Below are positions 1-9,700 of a DNA stretch of 64,000 nucleotides, piece by piece. The position numbers and the translations under genes were made by a program. The notes under the pieces were generated by a model. It was given only the letters and a program-made list of their open reading frames with translations, had not been told where the DNA came from and made no database searches. Position 1 is the stretch's first letter; each line of letters opens with the position of its first letter. The DNA lies in the NCBI GenBank assembly GCA_019915015.1, contig JAHBBC010000017.1, forward strand, positions 930,001 to 994,000. The letters are read 5' to 3'. The DNA comes from Auriscalpium vulgare (lineage: Eukaryota; Basidiomycota; Agaricomycetes; Russulales; Auriscalpiaceae).

Positions 1-892
1 ACTTGTGCTCGGAGCGATGAGGGGGGAACGTAACTTGCATTTCGCAGAGTATCCGACGACTATTTATACGTTGCGACGAGTACAGTGCGTGTCCGATCGA
101 ATAAGTACGGAAACATCGGAAAGACAAAAGAAAAGATAGCGGTGTCGTATCAAATGGTGCGGACAATGTGCGAGAGTCATGCGACGGTCAGACGACGAGG
201 AACGAGGCGGGGTACGATGTCGAGCGAACGATCAGCGCTGTCAAGGGACAAAGGAAACGGTGCGGGAAACAATCCGCTCTGTCGTCGACTGTGGGAAACA
301 GCGTCGGGGAGCGCAGGAATCGACAAGGAGCGCCATATCGAGCGCGATAACGGTGGTCCGATGATGTGGGCACAAGGCTGCGTCGTCCGATTGCAAACGT
401 TCGGAGTGCCACACTCCCGACGCGCGTCGCGACTGGGTCACGTGTCGATCGCAAGTCGCGTCGTGACTGCGGGGGCGTAGCGCGGGTCGTAAGGCGCTAG
501 GGCGCATCGGAGGGAAGCGGGCGAGTGGGTAGCGCTGAACCGGAGGACGTCGGGGTAGTCGGACTCGTGTGGCGGACAATGGGCGAGCGGACAATGGGCG
601 ACTGAGGCGGTACTCAGATGGCGTGAGAGCTCCGGGGCTGCGTAGCGCCGAGCGTGGCTGTCGTGCGACCAGGCTGTACGAGTCTGATGGAAATCTGATG
701 CGTCGTGACGGGCGTGGGAAATGCTGTGCTGGCGAGCGTGTGGCGACTGGGGGCGCGTGGTGCGAGCAGCGTGGGAGTCGGCGGGGCGTTCCGATCGTGG
801 CGCAGGAAGGCCGAGGTCACGTGACCGAGGACTTGGTCGAAAATGCGAAAAGACAGTCGAGATCCCCTCCCAGCGCGGGACGGGGCTTATCA
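1..892 (-). repeat. gypsy2 3' LTR (partial, window edge)
   Basis: Collinear with 25329-26220 at constant offset 25328. In minus-strand orientation the LTR begins TGATAAGCC at 892 and continues past position 1. Short ORFs across it on both strands recur in the other copy only because the DNA is repeated; none resembles a protein family. The U3-sized part (892 to about 69) precedes a TATA box. Confidence 0.9.
61..68 (-). promoter_or_regulatory. TATA box of gypsy2 LTR
   Basis: Minus strand reads TATAAATA, about 825 bp from the LTR 5' end. The same site is at 25389-25396 in the right (5') LTR, where it would drive gag-pol. It places R/U5 to the left of about 25360, which implies that the LTR extends beyond 25329 toward gag. 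Confidence 0.6.
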
Positions 893-934
893 CCTCCTCC
901 TCACTGAGAACCTGACCGTCCACGGTCAGTGCGA
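893..934 (-). other. gypsy2 polypurine tract with short inverted repeat; 41-bp copy lies inside pol
   Basis: On the minus strand a GAGGAGGAGG-type purine run directly abuts the 3' LTR, as expected for the plus-strand primer. Just upstream is a hairpin-capable TGACCGT/ACGGTCA inverted repeat. The whole block matches 19883-19923 inside the gypsy2 pol ORF with about four mismatches. Confidence 0.7.
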
Positions 935-1401
935 CGAGACGCTAGGGTTATGCGGGCGATGGTCGGAAGGGGAATCGAACGGCGGGGACGTCGGAGGCGA
1001 ATAACTGCGTCGATCGGAATTGGAAGACTGCGGCGGGCAAAGTCGGCGAATAATTCGAAAGTCGGGGGCGATCGTGTGAGCGTAGAGGGTCGTCGGAGGA
1101 AGAGTCTATACTGGATGAAGACGTTGGCGCCGTGGTGATGTCATGGGCTAGGCGCGACGCGTCATGCTTCCCGGACGGTATACCTGGATGCCAAAGGCGA
1201 TCGGAGTCGAGGCTGGGCGCTGGAGGCGAGACCTGGCCGTAGTCGGACAATGGTGGGAACGCTAGGGAGCGATCGAAAATTCGTCGAAGTCGATCGATTG
1301 GCGTGGTCGCCTTGAGGAGGGCCGAATCGCTTAAAAGGCGGTATGCGATCGCTAGTCGGAAGCAACTCTCCACGTCCCTCTCTTCTGGCGCTCCTTCAAA
1401 C
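935..1401. other. Spacer between 3' LTR and antisense gene
   Basis: No recognisable coding motif. This 467-bp stretch would contain the promoter and 5' UTR of the antisense gene starting at 1402. I see no convincing TATA box. Confidence 0.4.
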
Positions 1402-3091
1402 ATGTCGACCCCTACTCCCCGCCGCCTCTCTGACGACAGCGTCGTCCGCCAAGTCGAACGCCAATTCCTCAAGTGGTCCGAGGATGCAACTCCGGCTGCG
1501 CAACTCGAGTGGGCTCGTCGGATGGCGAAAGCTCTGGTAAGTCGTTGTCTGACTCCGTTCTTGACCAATCGGCTGACGTGCGATCCCTAGAACATCGGCT
1601 ATGAGTATCCAAATGCCGAGCCGCGCATCCTCCCTGTCCTCAACAAGTTCCAGGCGGTCTTCCGGACGCACGGCACGCCTGAGTGGACCGCCCTCGCCCC
1701 GCACTGGCTGTATCCGGAGGAAGAGTTCGAGTCGGGGGAAGAGTCGGAGGTACGTTTGCGTCCGTTCGTCGTCGACTACTCGCTGACTGCGCTGTTTGCC
1801 CAGGAGGATGAGGACGCGTTCTTCGATCGCCTCCTCGCTAGCGATGACGACGCGCCGGCCGCCTCTGTCGCTTCTCCATCGCCGACGCCACTTCCTGTTC
1901 CTCCACCTGCGCAGCCGACTGCCGACCGCGCTATGTCTTTGGCGCCGATCGAGGTCGCGGAGGCTCCCGCGACGGAGCCTCTTGTGGCGGGAGATCGTGA
2001 CGAGGACAACCGCGACGAGCTGGACGACGGCCCTCAAGACGCTGGGGAACAGGTCTCCGCTCGGAAGCGCAGAGGCGAGTCGGACACGACTTTGGCGATC
2101 CGCCTCCGATTTGAGAAGGCGCGCGCCAACGACCTCGTGCTTCGCATCGGGCGCGGGGAGTTTGATTTCAAGGGTACGCCGGTAAGTTGTGATCGCTGGG
2201 CTTCTCCTATCGCTCGCTGATCACTCCGTAGGCCTGCGATTACTGCGCGAAGACGGGCTCGGACGGCCGCATCGACTGTCGCTACAGGGCGACCCTCAAG
2301 CCGTCGGGATGGACCGTCGAATGCGAGAAGTGCCGGGAGGCGAAGAAGGGGTGTCGATGGGACGAAGGCAACGTACATGGTAAGTCGCCTCTCCATCCTA
2401 TTTTCGTCCGCTTGCTAACTCTTCTGTCCAGTCTTGTCGCGCACTCAGCGAGAGGCCGCGGCCGCGGCAGAGGCTACTGCGCCTGCCGATCCAGCCGTGG
2501 GTCAGAAGCGACCGGCTGAGTCGTCGCCCAATCGCGGCGATCCATCTTTCAAGGCTCCGAAGATGGCGCACAAGACACCGCGCCAAGAGACGAGGGCACT
2601 GGCCCAAGGTGCGTGTCCGCTTTCCGCTTCTTATTCACTCGCTGACTTCGTCTTGAATCCCTTTTAGCCGCGTCGCGCCAGTTCGTAGGCAGACCACCGC
2701 CTCCTGCCGCGCCGACCATCCCCGCGCCGATCGACATGGAAGTCGATGCTACGCAAGAAGCCGGCAAATCGCAGCCTGTCCAAGATGCGCCGCAAGCCGC
2801 GCTGCCCGAGTCGCAGACGCAACGGACGGTGCCAGGTGAGAGCAATCCGCTCTTCTTGACGAGTCCCGACGCGACGACTGACGCGCCGCGCTCAGGATCG
2901 GAACGCGCAGGATCGTGGGCGCAGGAAGCCGCAGAGTGGCGCACGCCCTCTGTTGATGTGTTCGCTGGCCCCGAAGAACCCGTCGCTGGTGAGTAACGTG
3001 TTCGACTCTGGGGGAGCTGCGCTGACTCTTGACTAGGTCCCTCCGCACCGGCTACCGCACGTCCGACCGCCAGCAAGGGCAAGGGCAAAGG
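1402..3091 (+). pseudogene. Antisense accessory gene of gypsy2, 5' part (Cys-cluster protein), split by chromovirus copy 1
   Basis: Start ATG at 1402 (MSTPTPRR...). Apparent exons are 1402-1536, 1591-1749, 1804-2181, 2232-2379, 2432-2608, 2668-2835, about 2896-2989 and 3037-3091, joined by GT-AG introns of 50-60 nt. Exon 4 encodes a six-cysteine cluster (CDYC, then Cys, then CEKC...C) rich in Lys/Arg, resembling the zinc-binding clusters of fungal DNA-binding proteins. Flanking exons are Pro/Ala/acidic-rich, with a Lys/Arg patch in exon 5. The frame is cut at 3091 by an LTR element and resumes at 17746. The gene lies opposite to gag-pol but inside the LTRs, so it looks like cargo of gypsy2. 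I do not recognise the family; nucleic-acid binding is inferred from the Cys cluster only. Confidence 0.7.
3087..3091. repeat. Target-site duplication AAAGG (left) of chromovirus copy 1
   Basis: AAAGG precedes the 5' LTR here and follows the 3' LTR at 17741-17745. Removing the element plus one copy rejoins the antisense gene in frame through a Gly-Lys run. Confidence 0.92.
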
Positions 3092-3704
3092 TGTGACGGG
3101 AGAAAGAGGCCCGGAGGTAACGCGGGCAGAAGGTCATCAGTCTCGACGCAGGACGCTATTAGATTACTGTACAATAGATTAGATTAGTCGGAGTTTGAAG
3201 ATGTCTGTAAGTATATAAGTCGTGTACTGACAGCATCGTGCATCAACAATACAACGTGTTTCTTTTTCTTTCTCTTTTTCTCGTCTCGTCCTCTTCTTCG
3301 ATTCTCTTCAAGTCTCCCTCAAGTATAGTAGTTGCTAGTCGACTACGAGAATCGACGACGCGACGACGCGACGAGTCACGAGCACGTGAGGCTTCTCGAG
3401 CGCCAACAGCGCGCCCACAGAACCACACACGCGCGACGCACTTGGGCCGTCGGCGCCTCGCCCTTCTCTCTCTCGAGCCAGTCACCAGGAGGAAGCCTCC
3501 TAACGACTGAGCTCCCGCTCGGGCCTTGTGCCTACGGGCGTGATCACTTCTCCTTGCCCTCCACTTCTTCCGTGCTACGGAGGAGGTCTGTCAACACGGG
3601 GAAGCCCCGTACCGACAGGACAACACACCTTTGGTTCCTCCCTGGGCTCGTCTCTCGCCCGTCCTACGCCCGAATCTCGAGACTCACCTATCAGAGGCGT
3701 CTCA
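3092..3704 (+). repeat. 5' LTR of chromovirus copy 1
   Basis: 613 bp, TG...CA ends, nearly identical to 17121-17740. A TATATAAG box at 3212-3219 is a likely promoter. A TGG at 3709, four bases past the LTR, could start the primer-binding site, but I cannot match it to a tRNA. Confidence 0.93.
3212..3219 (+). promoter_or_regulatory. TATA box of chromovirus copy 1 LTR
   Basis: TATATAAG about 120 bp into the LTR, repeated at 17241-17248 in the 3' LTR. Position and strand fit transcription of gag-pol. Confidence 0.55.
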
Positions 3705-3776
3705 AAGGTGGACATATCCGGAACGTAGGACACGAAGACCGGTCCTGAGGAACTTTCTTCGCAAGTCGGGAACAGT

Positions 3777-6718
3777 ATGCCGCCGCCTAGCCCAAGTCAT
3801 TTACAGACTCCCTCCAGAGCGGCTACATTGGATTATTCTTTCACTCCCAGGCGCGCTGGAGAAGTGAAAGCCCAGTCGCGACATTTGCCAGCAGCCCCTC
3901 AGTCAGAGGAAGACATTACTTTGGACAATGCGTCTCGTGCGGAAATTGCGGACAGCATTTACGCGAAATTTCGCACTTCTCCCGACGACTACGAACCATC
4001 TCTAGAAGCACGAGTGGAGGCTTTGATCAGTGCTCCGCTGTCACAACGATATATTCTACGAGATGGACCTCTATTACCCGTAGGATCGGAGCAATATTCG
4101 TTGAAATCTCATGCGTTGTGGCCTGCTATTGGAGTAGCCGCAGAGCTTCAGGATTTAATTTCACAACTCTATGCGCTCCTGGATCCCCAAGGTCGAGCTT
4201 TGTCATTGACTATAACAATCATCTAATTGTTGCGCTGCGAGGATCCCGTACATTGAACGAGCTCGACTTAGCCTGGGAAATCCTCGTACACCGGCTTTCC
4301 TTAGCTGTCAAACACTTGGAGAAAGCTAGAGAGGAAATAGTAGGGTCGGTCAGAATCGCTTCGCCAGCCACAACCACGCAATCCGAGACAGTGCGACTCC
4401 ACGGACTAAGTACTCTTAACGTTCTCAAAGAGTATTTACAGCGGCCTGCTCTGAGAGAGCGTATGGATCAATTCATCATGGATTTACTACGGACAAACGC
4501 ACAAGCTCTACCTCACGAAGTCTGGCCTCTCCCAGACAATTTCCTCGATGAAGTCATAGCGGCCGAATCGCAGCCGCCTCCAAGAACTCTAGCGCCCTCT
4601 CCTCGACAGAATACTCTTATAACCCCACCTCGTATACGAGATGAGCCCGAGGAAGCCTCGGGACAGGGAAACAAGGGTAAAGGAAGAGAGGACGAGACTA
4701 TCATCGGAGAGCAACATACTCGGTACGAAAGCTTTGCGACAGGAGCCTCAAGTCGGCCTCGTTCTTCTCTACCTGCGCAGTTAACTCTTCAAAATGTGGA
4801 GCATCCGCCTTTTCGAAAAGCTGGAGATTTCTTTGAACGGTTCAATAAACCATCGGCTACGTACGTGTCACAGGTGTTACCGTATACGCCAGTACGCACG
4901 GCCACTCAGGTTTCTATGGCCAGAGGTGACGTCACCCAAGGATTGGGGCTTCCCGGGGATATACCGGGAGCAGACCCGCTCCCTTCAGAACCGGAAAATG
5001 TCGCCGAGCAGATTCAAGTGCAGAGAACACCCGAGGCAGATACTTCCTCCAAAGAAGTAGCGACGTACCTCGCTCCATCGATGTACAACGCGGAAACAGG
5101 AAGCGTCTCGGCTATGCCATACAAACGCAATCTCTACGCTCAACCTCCGCTTCAGCCGGCCTTCTCCTTAGATGCCATGGGCGTAAAGACGCAGCCTATC
5201 ACCCAAGGCTTACCGGACCGTCAAACGCCTCCACACCTTCGAAGCGCGAATTTAAATAATTTCGCGACTCAACCTACACGCGTTGAGCGCACGGTGAACT
5301 TCGAGGAACGTGTACCTTGGGACAAGCGTATGGCTAGAGACAATGGTGACGAATTCCCGACCGGGCCTTCCAGTTCTTTACCTCTCCTCAAAGGAGAATG
5401 GCCCCGGAGCTCACCGTCGAAACCCAATCAGCAGAATCTTACTCCACCATGGGGCAGTAATTTCCCATTCGCGCCTCGCCGGAACACCCTTGTAACCGGT
5501 TTTCCCTCTAAACCTGATCCTCTTCCTGAAGATCCATCAGCCGGGTACTCGAACCACGGAGACTCGGCTGAACCAGCTGGCGGAGGAGTTCCTGGAGGAA
5601 GACCCCCGGGATGGCCTCCTTCACTAGGAGGAGCAGGAGGATCGGGAGGTGGACCCCCTGGAGGTCCCCCAGGATTTCCGGGCGGAGGGCCGCCCGGCGG
5701 ATATCCTGGAATGCCTGGAGGTGGCGGAGGACCACCTGGAGGAGGGTTGCCTGGAAATTTTCCAGGATATCCTGGAGGAATGCCTCCGGGTGGACCCTAT
5801 GGACCGCCTGGAGGTGGAGGACCACCTGGAGGGCCACCCGGTGGAGGCGGAGGGCCGATGGCTATGGACGCAGTTAAAAGACAACTCGCGGGTGAAGCGG
5901 TGGTGGATCCAGGCGTCACGGCGCATGAAAATCTACATGATATCCAATCACTTGAATTGGCTGAACGGACTCAAATCCGTATTTCTAGGACGTCAATGGC
6001 AGCTGGAACGGAACATGGAATTCATGGAGATGTTCTTCCGCCAGAAGGGACATGAGCGCGAAATGCCCGAGGATTACCTTCAGAGGCGCATCATGTACGC
6101 TCGCGCTCTACTGAACACGGATAACGGAGGACCCGAAGAAGCTCAGATCGTCCTTCGCAACGTACCATCTAGTTGGATGACGACATTGAATGTGCCGTTA
6201 CCATTAAGCACGGACGATCTTACTCGAAGGGCTCAGGATAATGCCTTGGCTCTGATTGCAGCTTCACGCAATTCCAGCGATTTAGTATCGAAAGAAGAGA
6301 TACCACAGTTAGTCCGACAAGCGATGCGTGAAGAGAATGCCAGGCCCTTCCGTCCTAGAGCATTCCGCGGGCGTAATGATAGAGGACAAGCGTCTGTCCA
6401 TCTAGCATCCGGGAATGGGGATGAAGTTGAAGAAACAATTTCCCGATCGTTAACGAAGATGACGAAGAGATTCTAAGTGCCCCGGATCAGGTTGACCCTG
6501 CTGTATCAGCGCAGGTATTTGCTACGCTAGTTAAACGGCAGAGGGCCCCTCCGAAAGGAGGTTATCCTTTTCCTAAAGCTGATGGCACGAAGTCCCTCGT
6601 CAAACCACCTCCTTCACCGTGCAAACTTTGTGGGAGTAAACATCATTGGGACCGAGAATGTCCTCACTGGCCGACTTACGTCAAGAAGAAGGAGGTGAAT
6701 CTTTTGAGCGCGGGGTAA
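3777..6718 (+). pseudogene. gag of chromovirus copy 1, frameshifted
   Basis: Starts at ATG 3777 (MPPPSPSHLQ). The reading shifts frame near 4200, again somewhere in about 5880-6010, and back near 6436, ending at TAA 6716-6718. Visible parts in order: an N-terminal helical-looking region; a long Pro/Ser-rich stretch; a Gly-Pro-rich low-complexity tract (5580-5860, GGPPGG-type repeats); a capsid-like segment with FLGRQWQLERN and FRQKGHE (~5970-6100) typical of Agaricomycete gypsy Gag; and a CCHC zinc knuckle (C-x2-C-x4-H-x4-C) at about 6620-6661. The last segment is in the same frame as pol and separated from it by one stop codon. The capsid region before 5970 looks shortened. As it stands it cannot make a full Gag. 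Confidence 0.8.
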
Positions 6719-6748
6719 GAGTCTGATAGATCTCCGGAGGATGAACTC

Positions 6749-9700
6749 ATGTATAATACTTTGTTTGAAGCGTACCTAATGGAAGCTATTTCTTCCGCTT
6801 ATATCGTGTCTCATGAGAGCGAATGGTCGGAAGCCGATCGTGAAGCGATAGAGAGTAATTCCATTGAGAACAAGCAGGGAATTCCGTCCGCACGAGAAGT
6901 GCTGACAGCACGTACTCGAGGAAGCCTCGAGAAAATCGAGCGGACACCCTCGCCTTCAGTAGAGGAAGTGGAAGACGAGTATTACACTCAATTAAGGCTC
7001 CAAGGTCGATCAAGTCCAAGCGACGGCAGTCTCATGGAACGAATTGAGGTGTTACAAGCCGAGACGCCTGAGATGGAGATCATCAAATTAAAGAGGAAGC
7101 GCACTTCTATCCCCGGAATGTCAGCAGTAGGCGTGTCAGTGGTGTCCATGAGGGGACGAATTATGATCCCCTCTGGACCATTGTACGATTTACGATTAGA
7201 TTCATGCGCAGACATTTCTCTTCTCTCCAAATCAACTTATGATCGACTAGTCAATCCGCCAGCCCTGAGACAGGGGTTAAAGCTGAAGCTCGTGCAATTG
7301 ACCGCCAAGGAGGCTTCCCTGCATGGATACGTGATGTTGCCCATTTTCGTACACACGGTTGATGGAAGAGAACTACAGCTAGAAGTCGAAGCATACGTAG
7401 TATCGAACATGTCGGTGCCTATTCTACTCGGAGAGGACTTCCATCAAGCTTACGAGTTGGCCGTCGAACGAAACTTGGAATCAGGAACTCGAGTGTATTT
7501 TGAAGGACGAAAATACGAGGTTCTAGCGGAAAGAGTTCAAGAGTCAAATGGGAAGGAAGCTCGGATAGCTAAAAGGGTATTGGGGGCCCCACTAGCACGA
7601 TTCATTCTCGCTAAGGCTCATCGTCGGAACAAGGCGAAGCGCAGAGCCTTGAGAAAGGACGCGGAAGGTCCGCGAAACGTGCGGGTGTCCAGTGACATCA
7701 AAATTCCCCCACATTCAGTGAAGCGCGTACCAGTCTCTGCTAGTTTCACGGACGAGCGCACTTGGATGGTGGAGAAATCTATGGTAGCCTCGTCCAAAGC
7801 TCCCGTCTTTGTAGTTCCCAACACTCGTTTGAACCAATCGTCTCCGTACATCCCGGTAGCGAATACGTCAGCGCACCCTAAGATGCTGCGGAAAGGAGAA
7901 GTCGTAGGACATCTGGTCGACCCTGCTAAATTCCTGGATGCCCCCGGGAGTGTCGAGAATTCGGAAGCTTTAGCAAATCACGCAAGCGTCCTCAAGCAGT
8001 TAGTACACGCGAACTTAAACTTGCAATCTGAAGTAAGAGATGCGGAAGTCAGGGTTGCTCCCGAAAGGCCGACGGAAGCCGTCGAGCCAGAACCTCAGGA
8101 AGAGGAGATTTGGGGGCCCAAAACTGCTGAAGTGCCCGATCCAACCATATGGCCATCTCAAGACATGGAAGAGCTCCTCGATGTAGGGCAACTTCCGGAG
8201 GAGCTGAGAGAACGAGCTTGGGAAATGCTGCGACGCAGACAACGAGCATTTGGATTTGATGGAAGATTGGGAAAGCACCAATCGAGGGTACACATTCGTA
8301 CCGAGGACGGACAAGTGCCTATAGCCGTGCCCATGTACGGGAGCTCTCCGGCCAAACGAATGGTTATTGAAGAGCAACTTAATGTGTGGTTTGAGCAAGG
8401 GGTCATTGAACCATCCGTTAGCCCTTGGAGCGCTCCGGTCGTCATCGTCTACCGAAATAACAAGCCAAGATTTTGTGTAGACTACCGGAAGCTCAACGCA
8501 GCCACTGTCCCAGACGAATTTCCTATTCCACGCCAGTCTGAGATTCTTTCTTCACTCTCAGGATCTCAAGTCTTGTCATCTCTGGACGCTCTAGCCGGAT
8601 TCACTCAGTTAGAGATGGCCCCGGAGGATGTAGAGAAAACTGCCTTTCGCACGCACAAAGGGCTCTTCCAGTTTTTGAGGATGCCCTTCGGACTACGTAA
8701 CGGCCCTTCGATCTTCCAACGCGTCATGCAAGAGATCTTGTCCCCGTACCTCTGGTTGTTTTGTCTGGTCTACATAGACGACATAGTGGTTTATTCGAGG
8801 AGCTATGAAGAACACATTGAACATTTGGACAAAGTACTCGGAGCCATTGAGAAATCAGGAATTACATTATCTCCAAAGAAATGTCATCTTTTCTATAGTT
8901 CCATCATTCTACTCGGACACAAAGTCTCTCGGCTGGGTTTGTCGACGCACAAACAAAAGGTGGAAGCCATCTTGAAGATGCCGAGGCCCGTTAAGGTGGC
9001 TGAATTACGCACATTCCTGGGAATGGCCGTGTACTTTTCGGCATTCATACCACACTACGCTACACTCGCAACCCCTCTGTTCTCGCTGACTCGTAAGGGT
9101 GCTGCGTGGAATTGGCGTGCGGAACACGAAAGAGCCTTTGAAGAGATCAAGAAAGCTCTATCGCGTGCTCCAGTACTAGCGCATCCGGAGATGGGGAAGC
9201 CCTATCGGTTGTATACGGATGCTTCCGGAGACGGTCTAGGAGTTACTTTGCAACAAGTGCAAATAATGGCCTTGAAAGATCTGAAAGGAACGAGGACTTA
9301 TGAGCGTGTCCGTCGGGCATACGAGTCGGGGAAGCCGGTTCCCAAGCTCACGACCACTTTATCGAGCAAGATTATTGACTGTGATTACGAGAGCTCCTGG
9401 GGAAGCTCTTTCGAGGATACGACCGTACAAGTCGAAAGGGTAGTAGGATATTGGAGTCGAACTTTCAAACCAGCGGAAAGGAATTATTCTGCAACGGAGA
9501 GGGAGGCTCTAGCCGCTAAAGAAGGGCTCGTAAAATTCCAGCCGTTCATCGAAGGCGAACGTATCTTACTCGTCACTGATCACGCGGCTCTTCAATGGGC
9601 AAAGACGTATGAAAACAATAATCAACGACTGGGAGCTTGGGGAACTGTCTTCTCGGCTTACGCTCCGGGCCTGGAGATCATTCATCGTCCGGGTAGGGTA

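Noticed and set aside
85..923. Several ORFs of 60-200 codons in the gypsy2 LTR, repeated at 25.4-26.4 kb
   Set aside because: They are duplicated only because the LTR is; codon content on both strands is similar and no protein motif is visible.
3705..3725. A definite tRNA primer-binding site after the 5' LTR of chromovirus copy 1
   Set aside because: A TGG occurs four bases after the LTR, but I could not match the following bases to a tRNA 3' end, and self-priming cannot be excluded.
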